DNA of 64,000 nt, from positions 1-64,000 of the forward strand of contig QNQO01010696.1 in the NCBI GenBank assembly GCA_003290165.1, read 5' to 3'. How positions within the stretch are numbered: the stretch's first letter is position 1; each line of letters begins with the position of its first letter. Position numbers and translations under genes: made by a program. Below are positions 21,954 to 34,299 of the stretch, in pieces. The DNA is from Berberis thunbergii. Lineage: Eukaryota; Streptophyta; Magnoliopsida; Ranunculales; Berberidaceae. The notes below the pieces were generated by a model. That model saw only the letters and a list, made by a program, of their open reading frames with translations. It was not told the DNA's origin and did no database searches.

Positions 21954-24716
21954 CTGCACATGAAAAAGTCGATAAGCCCAAGAAAAGAAAAAAATAGAAA
22001 GGAAGCAACCAGGAAAACTGAAAGTCAGATCAACAGATGTAATAAAGATACTAAAATAACTATCTACCCATGGTCTTTTGCTTCTCTACCCATGGTCTGT
22101 CAACCCAAAATGAATATAATTATTGATCAAAAAACTAAAATTCCCTTGCAAGTAAATGACATTGCCATGGATAAGTTTCCATAATCTGGCCCATAAACCA
22201 GTGATCCAGATTTTTATCTACATGTTAGGTGCAAACCTTATCCCATTATTATAACACTCTTTGCTCTTTTAGTGTTCAACAAATGTGTGAACTGATCCCT
22301 TATCAAATTGAATGTTGCATGCCCTATTGTTATTTGACACAACCCAACAAGTTTACTCTTTTTTTTTTCTCTTTGACTTGTTCTTCAACATTGGGTATAT
22401 ACATGTACTGCAATTTTTACTGCTCAGATATTTGTTAGTGTAAATTCTGCTAGCTCTCTTGGGGTGTAGAGTTTTGACAATCTCACCCTGATGTGTATCT
22501 CATGGCGGATTTAATGGGGTTTGACTCTATGTGCTGATTTTTAGATGTTTATAATGCTATACATCATTGGTAGGATCATGGTGTACACTGTTGGATGAAT
22601 ATTGATGCACACATCAGTATTCATCCAATGGTATGATCTTTAGGGAGAGCACATAGTTGTTAATCTGATATGAAGATTTAGGCAGAACTAAGGGATTTTG
22701 ACCATTATAGATGTGTTTTCCCATGCACAATATAAAAATTCATAGTAATTCGAAGTGCAGAGATTTCAGAGGAATTTACTTGAAAATCATTGTCCATGGC
22801 CATCCCAATTAAGCTGAAGATGGTGCCAAACATAGGCAAGATCCGTTGAACCCGGGTACACACCACTAGCTCCATTATGCGATATAATTTTTAGCGTTGC
22901 TGAAGCACAAGCTAGGAGGTATAAGACTAAATACCAGTAATAAACTTAGACTGGATAACATTTTAATCTATATTTATATAACTTACTGCAAAGAAATTGA
23001 TTTTTATAATGAGCGACATACCTTTTCCAGAACTAATCTTGCTTGTGTGAGAAAAGCAATCTGCAATAAAATTTTCACGTTAGAATCAAATAAAAAGTAG
23101 TTTGAAAAGCCTGCTATCAACAAGGACTGAAACTGAAATAGAATTCTGAACATAGTACTATGAATAACCATACTTTGTCTCATCAACTCAATTGAACCTA
23201 GTTTTGAAGCAAATCTTCATAGAACGAAACTTGTTATGTTTACCAAACAGTTGCTTGTAGATGGTCCAATGCTTACAGTTAATAAGATGACAATATACTA
23301 TGCCTATCTCAATAATCGAAAAATTTCTGCATTAAGAATCTATAGATTACCTGAATAAACGTTAAAATGTAATTCATTTAGCTTACCTGAATATTCAACC
23401 ATAAGCCTGGTTTAATATCTGCAACTTGTTCCACAGTAAGAACATTGTATAGATTACCGTCAAATTTGTCTGTGCGTGATGTGACGCCTTCCATTACTGT
23501 CAATTGACAAAGAATCTGTAAGTACTGATTTCACATTGTAAGATTTAAACTTATAAATCTACTTTTCGTATAAATTTATCTCAAATAGATTTTTATTTTA
23601 AATCTTTAAAATTTCTAAGAGTTGTACTGATGATAATGTTATTCAAAATTAAGACAATATGAACAAATGAATTTATACACCCTAACCCCTAAGCATTATT
23701 CAAAATTTATCTCGAATAGCAACAAAATTACAAAAATATGAGGTTATCAAACCTAGTATGTAGATAATATACTTTAGTACCTAAATGTTTCTCAGATGCT
23801 AGGTTGCCAAACCTAATACGTAAATAACGTCAAAACAACTTATAATTGGCCAGTTACTTAGAGGTAACATTTTGCAAGTCGGCTAGGGTATAGTCGATGG
23901 AAAACCATCCTAGGGTGGGTTGTCCATTGACAACATAAGTCGATGGGCTTGAGAACAACAAGCAAGCACCTGACAGCAACAAGAACAAATACACATACAG
24001 GAACAAGAACAAATACAACAAGCAGGAACATGAACTTGTGGAATTTTTTGTTGGCACTTGGCACCATTTGTTCTTATTCCTGATAACATACAAAACTCAA
24101 AACATGGAATTTTTATAGAATTAACTGATTAACATACAAAACTCAAAATATACAAATTGGTCAAGCAAAACATACAAAACAGAGCATTTCATTCACTTTC
24201 ACAAGTGTCTTTAGTAAATACAGAGTAGATAAACAAAGCAATTGTCAACTTAAGCCAGCATTCAAGACAAAATTTACAGCATGGCAGTTTATCATATAAG
24301 CTATGAAATGATAAGCTCTGTTTATCGTGAAATTTTGATCAACAAATTTTTTATCTACTCTTCACTTTCACAACTCACAAGCGTCTGATGACCTGTTTCA
24401 GTTTTTACTGAAACTTTCTTTTGTTCTTTGCTTTCTGAAGAATGGTGAAATTTTGATCTCACTCAGATTTTGGTTTGTTTTTCCTCTAGGTACACAAGGG
24501 CAATCATTTAACCTACCATTAGGTATTCTATGTGACAACAACTATCAGTAAGCATTTTAAGAAGATTTCTGACTTTTGAAGAGACAAAAATACTAACCTT
24601 TTCAAACAAAACCAATTTGAGTGGCCATCTTTTAGTCCCCTGACGAATCCACTGGGGTACAACCTATCTATTGCTTGCCATAATCTTTCTAGGCATACTT
24701 GAGGATACTTGATGAC
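21954..24716 (-). other. CACTA interior with unassigned exon-like pieces
   Basis: Three open minus-strand pieces with AG...GT borders were found but not recognised: 24716-24598 (VIKYPQVCLERLWQAIDRLY ...), 23515-23387 (containing VTSRTDKFDGNLYNVLTVEQ) and 23060-23022 (IAFLTQARLVLEK). They may be further captured exons, since they share strand and spacing with the identified ones. The rest is AT-rich DNA with no feature I can support. Confidence 0.35.
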
Positions 24717-26477
24717 CTGCATAAATCCATGGAAGATTTAATGATGCAACAAGATCAATAAGAATTTTGCATTGTTAATAAAAAAAAAACAACTTTGAAA
24801 TTATCAAAACAGGTTTTATATGAAGCCTATGACAAGAAAATATTCATGTTCAACCAAATTACATATCACAAGTGCAACAAGAAGATGTTTACATGGATCG
24901 AAAGGGAACATCTTAATGCCCTTAGGAGTCTAGAACTGTCCCAAGTCCTACAAAACAAGTATCAATTTGACTGCACGATGAATGATAGAGAACAAGTTCC
25001 AAAGCATAGGGAAATATCGAAGAGATGTATACTGTTCACACATAATCTTATGAAAAACTACTTTAATTTTACCATTAACAGTTGCATACATCTTAAGAGG
25101 AGATGTCGGATCCCAATTTGCAAATAGACATTATTGATGCATATAACCTCAAACAAGTAATAATCCAGTTCAATATTCTCATATGGTTCCCAAATCAGAT
25201 AGTTGCAGTCCAAAAAGTCAGTTCAGAATATCCAAGTCTCAGAAATCCAAAAAAAAAAAAATCATAGATCAACTGTACGATTCATTTGTTGAAGGTTGAA
25301 TTCAGCAAATTTAAATGAAATGAAATGGAATTTAAATCCTTAACAGAATATATAAGCACCCAATTGAATGTCAAGCCAAAATAACACAAATGAAATGGTT
25401 CTACGTTGATTGAAAAATAGCAAATTCAATTTTTAGCAGTCAAACAAACAAAAACCACAAGCAAGAAATCAGTCTAATTCAACGAAACATTTTTAAAAAA
25501 ATGTCATCTTTCTAATGCAATCTGAGTTTCAGTTAGCATTTATATAAGTTAGTTAATAGCAAGAGAAAGATGATTAAGTGAGTGCATTAGTAGTAAGAAG
25601 AAGAGGAAGAAACCCCCCCTCACTGTTGCTTTGTTTTAACCCCAAATGGAAAATTTTCTCGACCCTTTTCGATTAAACCACCAAAAATTATCAAAATCGA
25701 TGAGAAGCACATTAACATTAGAACAATTTCACCAAAATAACAGCAAAAACTCAAACCCTATTTTCGATTAAACTCTCATATCCCTAAAATTTATGGAAAA
25801 AAATCCCTAAATAAAATTTGTCTGGGCGAATTTTTAGTGCTTGAGTTTTAGAGAAGAAAAAATTGATGAAAGGAATTGAGAGAGAGAGAGAGGTACCTTT
25901 ACTTCAAACACTCAAATCAAACCAGATCTTCTCTTCTCTGCACAATACTTTGCTATGTCGTTTTGAGGGTGTTTGGTCACACTTATTGTTTCAAACACCT
26001 TGCAGATGGAACAAAAGCATAAAAGATGAACCAGAGATTTCATCTATAAATCCTACATAGAAAGAGAATGAAAAACTGTGAAAACGTTGAAAACACAAAA
26101 ATCATGCATAAATCGAAGGAACAAAAACTTCAGATTTTCCAAAATCACAAACCGTACAATGAGGAAACAGTGAGGGCGACGAAGAGATGGAGGAAGCAGT
26201 GAGGGAGATGGAGATATGGAGAGAGTAGGGAGGACGATGGAGAGATGGAGGGAGCATTGAGGGAGATGGCGAGAAGACAGGGGGAGGGAAGGGTGAATGA
26301 GAAATGAAAGATGGGAGCGCTGAGTAAAAGGAGAGATGAAAGACGCGAGCGCCAAAACAGCCCGCCAAAGATTTTACAGTGTTTTCATTTTTAAAGTCAT
26401 TAAAATTTGACTTTTTATAGCATATTTGGCAAAACCGCTATTAACAAAGGCTATTAAAGAGAATTTGTGTTGTAGTG
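24717..26477 (-). other. CACTA right end and possible promoter region
   Basis: This is the upstream end relative to the captured exons. It contains a purine-rich tandem patch (agatggagggag-type units, about 26170-26290) and terminal motifs ccgctatt and ggctattaaagag before the terminal TTGTAGTG. No gene was recognised. If the captured exons are transcribed, a promoter would be expected here; that is inference. Confidence 0.45.
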
Positions 26478-26480
26478 AGC

Positions 26481-26841
26481 TGAAATTGAGGAGTTGCGGA
26501 ATGATGCCTATGACAATTCCCGAATATACAAGGCAAAGATGAAAGCGGCTCATGATAAGAAAATTCTGAGGAAACATTTCGAGCCTAATCAACGTGTCTA
26601 TCTTTATGACTCACGATTTCATCTTCATCCTGGCAAGCTAAGATCGAGATGGACGGGCCCATTCATGGTAAAACAAGTATTTCCCAATGGTTCCATAGAA
26701 ATGGAAGATCCAAAAGATGGGAGAGTATTTAGAGCAAATGGGCAGTGTTTGAAGCACTATGTGGAGCGGGTAGAGGTACCGGAAGAGATCTCTCTGGTTG
26801 CCCCTGTCTACTTGATTGGATGTTTTCCACCCTATCTTTAG
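26481..26841 (+). pseudogene. Gypsy integrase C-terminal part
   Basis: The reading frame resumes directly after the CACTA target duplication and runs to a stop at 26841. It shows EIEELRNDAYDNSRIYK, then DKKILRKHFEPNQRVYLYDS and KLRSRWTGPFMVKQVFPNGS, the C-terminal domain that Athila-type integrases use with LTR ends. It completes the integrase begun at 15365. Confidence 0.9.
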
Positions 26842-28908
26842 TTTAGGTTTTTATTTTTTATTTTTTTTTATTTTTTTAGTTTAGTTTAGGTTTTTGCTTT
26901 TATGTTTTTATTTTAGTGTTTCAGGTTATTTTAGATGTTGCTACTGGAGTCATTCGGAGCCCCTCATCCCATATGTTATTTTCTCCTGTCGATATGATTT
27001 TCTTTTATTTTGGTGACTGCGAGGACATTGTCTATTTGAAATTGTAAAGCTTCACCATGGTAATATCACTCTAACCCTCATATTTTCTTTTTTCCTTCAC
27101 TTGTCATGATTATTATTTATACATCGAGGACAATGTTTGGTTTAAGTTTGGAGGTGATGGTGGTTTATTAGATTTTTTTGTGCAATTTTCAAAATCTTTG
27201 AGCTTAAAACGTATTTTACAATTAAACCGAGTAATTTTTTGTGTTCTACTCAATCTTCATTGAATACTTAGATGATTACGGTAATTGTGCAAAATCTTTA
27301 TGAAAATGCATTCAAAATCTGAACTCTTGGTGAATTAAAAAAAAACTAAATAAAAAAAAGGTTTTGAGTCTTTTTAATTTTAAAGAATATTTTTGTTGCC
27401 TTTAATTTTGAGAAAACACATACTAACACGTGTCACATAGTTATATTAGTAGAAAACATGATATTTGATATTATCCTTATGTTAGATGTATTTCGTGAAG
27501 TTTTTCAACTCGACTATTCGTGCACTATAAGCGAAGTCAACATGATTTGAAGTTGATTAGTGAGATTTTGAACTAGAAAACCTTAGAATAATAGTGGAGA
27601 CTTTAACCCTTGTGAGTTTTGAGCCATTCTTTATTTCTTGAGGGTTATTAATTACACTCTGATTTTTCCTGAGTCCGCATTATTTCGTTGATGATCTCAT
27701 TATTCTTGGCTTTCTTATTGATTACTTTAAGAATGACATAAAAATTGAACTTTTACACTAGAACTTCTTGTTTTACTTAGTTGAGATGTCCTAGTATCAA
27801 CTAGAACTTATGAAGTGATAGAGGCATTTCTTTCTTTAAACCATTTTTTCTTAGCCTTTTAGCCTACCCAATAATAAATATCCATTTGCAGCCCTTTGAG
27901 CCTTTAAATAGCCTTCTCTTTGTTATCCCCATTCCCAATACCTACTCCAATCAAGGAGTAATACCTATATTATTTTATCTTTACCCAATTTTCTGAGAAT
28001 GTATATGGTGAGATATATTTATGGAATGGGCAAATAGAAAGAGTTGAAAATATATATTTCATGCGCCCTCAAAGTAAAAGTGTTTGATTGTATAAACGGG
28101 GAAAAACATGGAAAAAAAAGCATGTAAGAAAAAAAAGGAAAAAAAACATGTAAAAAAAAGTTGAAGAAGAAAATAATGAAGAAAAAGTTAATAGTGTACA
28201 ACATTGATTTGGAGATTGAATAGGCCAAAACTATGGTGTTTGATTCAACATTCTCAAAAGTAATCAATATTCCTGTCCATGAGATCATATTCATTTCAGT
28301 CTTTGAAAATTCCATTTTTCATGATGATTATATGTGAGACGTTTGCATTTTTCATAATTTATATCATTTTCCTCACATATAAACTGAGTGTTTTATTTCT
28401 GAGTGACATAAGAGATTTGTAGTCGAAGCGTACTTTCTGAAGGTCATCTCGTCACATCTTTACTATGATACGAAGAGTTATGTTGATAAGGCTTCACACA
28501 CACACACTTTGAGTCGAGAATGAATATCAAATTTATTTAACCTTTAGATACTATTAAAATTATTGTACTCTATTGGTATACTATTGTGACAGTTTTAGTT
28601 TGTTGTTTTTCTTGAATTTAAAGCAATTAGAAAATTACTCTAAGGAAAATAAAGGAGAATGCCTATGTTTTTGCATTACTTTTTTTTTTTAGAAAATAGA
28701 TTTTGTTTTATTGAGTCAGTGATGTTTGGGGGTAACATTTCTGAAAACCCTCACGAGACTATAACTCGTCTTCTAGAGGTAATCAAGAGGTTTAAAGCCT
28801 TGTTGCACGTTAAGGTAAGTGCAACCGTGATTCCTACGAAAGTGAGTTAGGATTTTATTCTTAAATTTTGTTTTGCTCGAGGACTAGCAGTATAGGTTTG
28901 GGGGTATT
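26842..28908 (+). other. Gypsy 3' internal region ending in the polypurine tract
   Basis: Between pol and the 3' LTR there are 2 kb of AT-rich DNA. Athila elements often carry an env-like ORF here; I find no open frame that supports one. A polypurine-like stretch (ataggtttgggggtatt, 28892-28908) abuts the LTR. A similar sequence, gtttaagtttggagg, lies earlier near 27140. Confidence 0.7.
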
Positions 28909-30439
28909 TGATGTTCACATAATTATTACATAATATACCTCCTAATTTATATTTGTTAGTGTTTCGAATAGTGTATTTTAGTTTAATTATTTTATTTTTG
29001 TATATTTGTAGGATTTGGAGTTGAAATGACAAAAGTGCATTAGCGTGGTGAATTTGGAAATTTATAGACAAATTGACGAAGGGGAGCAAGAGACAATCAA
29101 GCTAAAGATTAATAAAGAGAACCAAAGAAATAAAATAAAGGAATTTAGCTTTGAATTTTGTTGGAACAAAGAAGTAATATGGATGAACATAGCCAAACTT
29201 CAAGGGGTGGGACTTCTTTGTTTGCAATTTGTATTTGGTTTCAAATAAGGAGTTTATTTCCTTTTTACCACAAAGACAACAACACAAATACGGCAGCAGA
29301 CCTGGGTTTTCAAATTGGATTTGGTTTACAATTTGTTTTGGCTTCCAATTGGGGGTTTCTAAAAAAAAATGAGTTGTGTTTTCTTTTAACCAAAGAGAGC
29401 AACAAGAGATAAAAAGAGGACAACAACCCTTTGTTTACAGTGGGTATTTTGGTTTTCAATTCGGGCCCAATAGGGAGTAGGGTTCTCTAGACCATAAAAA
29501 CAACAAGAAAGAATACAACAAGGGAGTTTTTTTGGTTGTGGAACAAAAACGCAGCAGCAGCCGAGGGCAGCAAAAGGCAAAAAGGGAGAGACGTTGTCCA
29601 GCAGGGAGCAGAAATGTTGTCCAGAATAGCAGTGAAGACGTCGTCCAACAGGGTGCGCATCGCCAATCCACCACGCGCCTCCATGCCGATGAAGCTCCAC
29701 ACTGTTGTTGCTGTCATCATTTTCACCATGTGTCACTAAACTCCACGCAAGGCGAAGAGGTGAACTCCTAGATGTAACGCACTTAATTGGTATTTGATTC
29801 GTTTTATGCTTACACGATGAATAATGATGTTTGTGATTCTCACTTTTATTTAATATAGGAGTTTATGTTGTTTTAGTGACAAAGATTTCATCAACTTCTT
29901 CGTAGATTATTATTTCGGTGGTTGTCTCTTTCTTCTCCATATAAGTCTAGTCAAGCTATCCTTATGTGTAGAATTTTAAAGATCAATTAATTTCGATAGT
30001 TAGTTATATGTGATTGTCATTTATTACGTTATTGTTTCCGGATATATCGCAAGTTTAGAATATCATATATGACCAACCTTTGTGTTTTCTAGAAAAAGTG
30101 AAATCTAAAATCCATTTACATTAGAATATATTAGTGCATTAAAGACTATTTTTCATATTATGTTGTTTGGGATGTGAAACACGTAATCAAGTCATCATAG
30201 CGAATCAATACTAGTTGTCGCGTGAAATCTAGGAGGGATTCTTGGAACCTTGTGATTTTTCCAAACTTGATTTTTATTAAACTAAATTTAATTTCATATT
30301 TTAAAATTAATAGAATTTCTTAAATTTAGGTTCGCGTAGTTCTTCTTCCTTGATCTTGTTTTGTAGATCGTTTTTCCTCGTGGGATCGACACATTAATCT
30401 TTACTGCAATTGACCGTGTGTATTGTTTGGGTGTAATCA
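28909..30439 (+). repeat. Gypsy 3' LTR (1531 bp)
   Basis: It runs from TGATGTTCAC to GTGTAATCA. The start is shared with the 34-bp remnant at 9629, and the end is set by the 5-bp flank and by recovery of Copia integrase coding sequence at 30445. It contains a G/C-richer patch (29540-29710) with gttgtccag/cgtccaaca motifs. Small ORFs inside look fortuitous. Confidence 0.85.
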
Positions 30440-30444
30440 AAACC

Positions 30445-31025
30445 CCAAATATCACAGTGTATAAGATCAAAAAAATGAGTACTTTGAATAGTGCTTATAG
30501 GAAAAGATAACCTTGTTTGTTTTGCCAAAGGACAAACACATCACATGCATGTTGAGGATCATGAAGAGAAGATGGAATTATTTTGGACAATAACTGAAAA
30601 GGCAATTTGGATGGATGTTCTAGTCTTTTATGCCAAATAGCTGCTGATGGGAAAAAGACTTGATAAGAGGGTTGTGAAGGAGGATGCAACTTTGATTGTG
30701 ATATAAGATAGTATAGTCCCTTACTCTGCTTCCCCAGGCCAATCATCATCTTCGTAGCTAGGTCCTGCAATGTACAAAAAGTAGGAAAGAAGTGAATGAA
30801 ACAATTGAGGGAAGATGTGAGTTGACTGATAGAAAGAAGGTTCACATGAAATGAGGGTGCACAAAGAACATCATGAACACGCATTTTTTGTATAATATGT
30901 GTAGAACCAACACTTGTGATTTTTTCATCAGAACCATTTGGTAAGGTGACTTGAGAAAACATATGAACATTGACTTTATCTATAACTGAAGTAGCTATAT
31001 GATTTGTAGCACCACTATCAATCAT
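30445..31025 (-). pseudogene. Copia-1 protease and integrase zinc-binding part
   Basis: The minus-strand frame from 31025 opens with MIDSGATNHIATS, the Copia protease active site (DSGAT-NH), and continues through VNLLSISQLT to the GAG-pre-integrase region (IWHKRLEHPSKLPFQ, HxxxxH followed by Cys). The frame breaks near 30540 but similarity continues to the Gypsy junction at 30445, in the segment that leads to the first integrase Asp. Confidence 0.88.
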
Positions 31026-31151
31026 TGACTTGAAATTTTGGGATGTGGATGATGAACAAAATGGAGTAGAGTTACCTGTATAATTGGCTGAGACAGTGGA
31101 TTTTTCTTTTAAAAAAAAAACTTTGATTTGTGAGAATTCTTCAGGAGTGAA

Positions 31152-32100
31152 TTAAATAGGTTGATCAGAAGTTTGGGCGGCCTTGGTGACTGTGTGAGAT
31201 AATTCAACTCTAGTTTGATTTGCAGAAATCTTTCGAGCTCGATTTGGAGGTTGTACATCATTGCCGTGAAGTTTGTGTCCAATGGGAAATCCAATCAAAT
31301 AAAAGCATTTCTCCACTGTATGTGTAGTTACATCACAATAGGTACAATAAAACAGTTTCTTAGACCCTTGTGTCTTTGATGAGTCAGGCGTCCAAGTCGG
31401 AGAAGAATTCTGTCGTTGTGAAGCAAAATCTGATTGTCTGACATTCATGGCATGAACCTCTTCAGTAATCTTTTGTTCAGCTAGTCCTCTTTGTTTTCTT
31501 TCTCACATAAAAGCGAATATACTTTCTTAACAGTTGGTAAAGGGTGCCTAAACATGATTTGCTCTCTAATAGCATTTTTATCTTGGTGTAATATGTGAAG
31601 ATGGAATCCTGATTTTGCTTTAACTTCACAATGGAACATTGAATCTGATAGTGATGAGAAAAATCACCTTGTGAGAATCGTTCTTGCAGATCCGACCAGG
31701 TTTCAGAAGGAATTTTCACATAGAGGACACTATTGGCAAGATCTTGATTTAAGGAGTTAAGAATCCAAGAGAGAACCATATCATTGCATCGTTGCCACAA
31801 TGAACATTTAGGATCAGATTCACTTGGTGTAGGTATAGTCCCTTTGATGAATCCCAGTTTATTTTTTGCACTAAGACTCACCAACATGGAACGTTTCCAC
31901 ATAGCATAGATGGTTCCATCAAGAACCTTTGGCACAAGAATCATACTTGGATGATCTGATGCATGGATAAAAAGAGGATCAAATGGGTCAATGGTGAAAA
32001 AAGACATGGTTTGATTTATAGTATTTTGGTTTTCTTGGTTGATGATTTTGTTGGTGTTGGGAGTGTTTTGGATGACACTTATTGAATCAATATCCCCCAT
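31152..32100 (-). pseudogene. Copia-1 gag
   Basis: The minus strand starts MGDIDSISVIQNTPN at 32100, just inside the primer-binding site. The Copia gag core follows (VPKVLDGTIYAMWKRSM, then WSDLQERFSQGD). A frameshift near 31480 leads to the frame 31448-31152, which has a zinc knuckle CTYCDVTTHTVEKC (C-x2-C-x4-H-x4-C). Gag would form the virus-like particle. The frame break makes this copy defective. Confidence 0.88.
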
Positions 32101-32151
32101 AAAAATTTGCGAAAGCTTGGTAGAGATGTTAGGATCAACGCTCTAATACCA

Positions 32152-32209
32152 TGAAAATTTAAAGATGAGAAAATGTATCTCTGTTTATTAATGTTGATCA
32201 TTACAAAGA

Positions 32210-32286
<77 letters not shown>

Positions 32287-32478
32287 AAACTCTACATAGA
32301 AAGAAATTATTCTAAACAGCTATACTTAGGATGAGATTATTTTGTACCTGTAAAGCTAAGATCTTTACAAAATATTCTGAGATATTCACCGAATATGCTG
32401 AGTATTAAATCAAATTAAATCTCAACAAAATATACTGAGATCTTCGTAATATGTTAAATATCCAATCAAATCTCTACA
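32152..32478 (-). repeat. Copia-1 5' LTR with long TA microsatellite
   Basis: It starts TGAAAATTTAAAGATGAG next to the primer-binding site and ends near CTCTACA. It aligns with 5554-5787. A (TA)n run of about 70 bp at 32211-32281 occupies the place of the short tatatataca of the other LTR, so the run expanded after insertion. Confidence 0.85.
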
Positions 32479-32702
32479 AATTTTTTTCTTAAAAATTTCA
32501 GTTTCAGATCCAACCCATTGTAATCCCACCAAATGAATGTTGAATTTGACATCCTGTTACGTGATATCAATCTAGTAGTGATGATCCATGGCTCATCAAG
32601 GAAAGTATTGCTTCTAGAAACTTAAATTTTGTTGCACAAATCCTTGTATGGTTCTAAGTCACTTTCTCATAAAATGTCTTTTACCCATTCATCTCTCGCC
32701 AT
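32479..32702. other. Spacer before hAT MITE copy 2
   Basis: Short AT-rich interval between the Copia-1 5' LTR and the MITE. No ORF, repeat or regulatory element could be supported. Confidence 0.5.
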
Positions 32703-33369
32703 CAGTGTTCTAAAAATCGGCCAAGGCGGTGCTAGAAGGTGAAAAACCGCCCAGATTAATGGCTGGGTGGGTAGTCTGGGGGGTTCTGGCAGTCTGGGCG
32801 GGTCTAGGCGGGTCTGGGCGGGGTCTAGGCGGACTCTAGGCGGTCTGGGCGATTTTTTTTTTATTATTTTTTTATTTTTTAATAAGGCTGATTGTGTTCT
32901 TATTTTATTTTTCTTTCCTATTTTTTAGAAATAAACTATTTAATTATTTTTATTCAGTATATGTTTAAATGTAGCAAAGGATGATGACTTAATGGAATTC
33001 TCAAAGGATCTGCCGGTACCAATTTTACTAATGTAGATTTTATCAAACATAACTGAGGTTATTCATGCAATTTGAAGAAAAATAAAAGAGTACACAAATT
33101 CAAATTTATATAAAGTACCCATCATGACCAACTTCAGTCATTTGAGTTTTAATAAATTTTGTTCACGATTGTTAATTTTTCATGTTTTTAAATTTTGCAT
33201 ATGTATAATGGCATTAAATTGGATGTAATTGATAAGGTATTATGTTTAACTTTTGTAAATTATTAAAGTTATAATACAAAACCTAAGACCGCCTAGACGC
33301 CGCCTAGGCCACTGGGTGCTAGGCACCTGCTTGCTGCCCGTCCAGCGCCTAATGATTTTTAGAACACTG
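32703..33369. mobile_element. hAT-type MITE, copy 2, with 8-bp TSD
   Basis: Both termini read CAGTGTTCTAAAAATC inward. Flanks ctcgccat (32695-32702) and ctcaccat (33370-33377) form an 8-bp duplication with one mismatch. The G/C-rich end contains about six ggcgg(g)tctgg-type units, more than in copy 1. The AT-rich core matches copy 1 (8056-8658). It ends 125 bp upstream of the CRK-B start codon, inside its promoter region. Confidence 0.92.
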
Positions 33370-34299
33370 CTCACCATAAATGATGCTGTGACAAACTTTT
33401 CCTGATCAATGTTGACCTCAATTCTTCAACACACATTATTTTCTTCTTAATCATCATCTTCTTCACTGCTCATTCTTCGCTATTCATTGCAACCATGTCA
33501 AAACCTTCAAACAATATTCATAATATTCTCTATGCATTTATCCTGATCTGTTTTCAAGCTTCTACTACAACAAAAGCACAAGGTATTCTATGGTCTTATT
33601 GCAATGCTGGTAACAGAAATTACACTAAAGGAAGCCCTTACCAAACCAACCTAAACCTCACTCTCACTTCTCTAGTTTCAAATACCAGTACCTCCAATGG
33701 CTTCAACACCACAATTATAGGCACCAATCTAGACACTGTTTATGGCCTACTTCAATGTAGAGGAGACATTTCTTCTCAACACTGTCGAATTTGCGCCAAC
33801 ACCGCCAAGTCAGAGATCATCAAACAATGTCCAAATCAAAGAGAAGCTGCTATATTCTATGATAACTGCATGATACACTATTCTGGTTCCCCATTTTTCA
33901 ATTCACAACAGCTTTTGTATCTTCAAAAGTTTTACAACAAGCGAAATACATCTAACCCAAGTTTGTTCAATACGAAATTGAGCGATTTGATGAATAATAT
34001 ATCTTTTAGAGCTCGTTCGGAAGATTCAAAGTTCTCCACAGGAAGTATAGCCTTCAATGATTCTATAAACATATATGGGTTGGTGCAGTGCACAAGGGAG
34101 TTGTCTGAGAATAATTGTTTGGGATGCTTGCAAAACTCCATTGGGGTGCTCTCCCAGTGTTGCAACACAAGTATAGGTGCTCGAGTTCTGTCTTTAAATT
34201 GTATTATAAGATATGAGACGTATCTCTTCTTCCAACCATCAAAGCCAAAGTCTCTATTTCCTGATTCAAGAACAAATAGCAGATCAAGCAACCCAGAAG

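Larger units (their letters stand above)
16136..26477 (-). mobile_element. 10.3-kb Pack-CACTA element carrying host gene fragments
   Basis: The left end starts CACTACAAAAAAAAAG and the right end finishes TTGTGTTGTAGTG, giving inverted CACTACAA termini. The exact 3-bp duplication AGC lies at 16133-16135 and 26478-26480. Removing the element and one AGC rejoins the Gypsy integrase frame. Palindromic subterminal repeats built on TATAGCG are present at the left end, as in CACTA elements. No TNPD/TNP2-type transposase or TNPA-like gene was recognised, so movement would need a helper. The interior holds spliced-looking fragments of several host genes, all on the minus strand. Confidence 0.93.
9629..30439 (+). 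mobile_element. Athila-like Ty3/Gypsy retrotransposon nested in Copia-1 integrase
   Basis: The termini are TGAT at 9629 and ATCA at 30439, with 5-bp flanks gaacc (9624-9628) and aaacc (30440-30444), one mismatch. Removing the element and one flank copy rejoins the Copia integrase frame, which fixes the boundary. Internal order is protease, RT, RNase H, integrase, 3' LTR, the Gypsy order. The protease and integrase resemble the plant Athila group. The 5' LTR is reduced to about 34 bp and most of gag is deleted. RT holds a LINE and the integrase a CACTA element. The copy is defective. Confidence 0.9.
5554..32478 (-). mobile_element. Copia-1: outer LTR retrotransposon, minus strand, with nested insertions
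   Basis: Diverged LTRs lie at 5554-5787 (3') and 32152-32478 (5'). The 5' LTR is followed on the minus strand by an initiator-Met-type primer-binding site (tggtattagagc, 32140-32151), and the 3' LTR is preceded by a polypurine tract (ttgagggggag, complement of 5788-5798). Coding order on the minus strand is gag, protease, integrase, RT, RNase H, the Copia order. The body is split by an Athila-like Gypsy element at 9629-30439, a hAT MITE at 8056-8658 and an unidentified insertion near 6163-6815. LTR divergence, frameshifts and stops show an old, dead copy. A clear 5-bp target duplication was not found (both flanks are A/T runs). Confidence 0.88.

Noticed and set aside
26053..26368. Pro/Ser/Leu-rich minus-strand ORFs
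   Set aside because: They arise from the agatggaggg-type tandem patch at the CACTA right end; no recognisable protein features.
26842..28908. Env-like gene downstream of Athila pol
   Set aside because: The position is right for an Athila env-like ORF, but no open frame of adequate length or hydrophobic pattern was found.
29386..29771. Several overlapping ORFs on both strands
   Set aside because: They lie in the Gypsy 3' LTR and have no domain; LTR ORFs of this size are expected by chance in G/C-richer patches.
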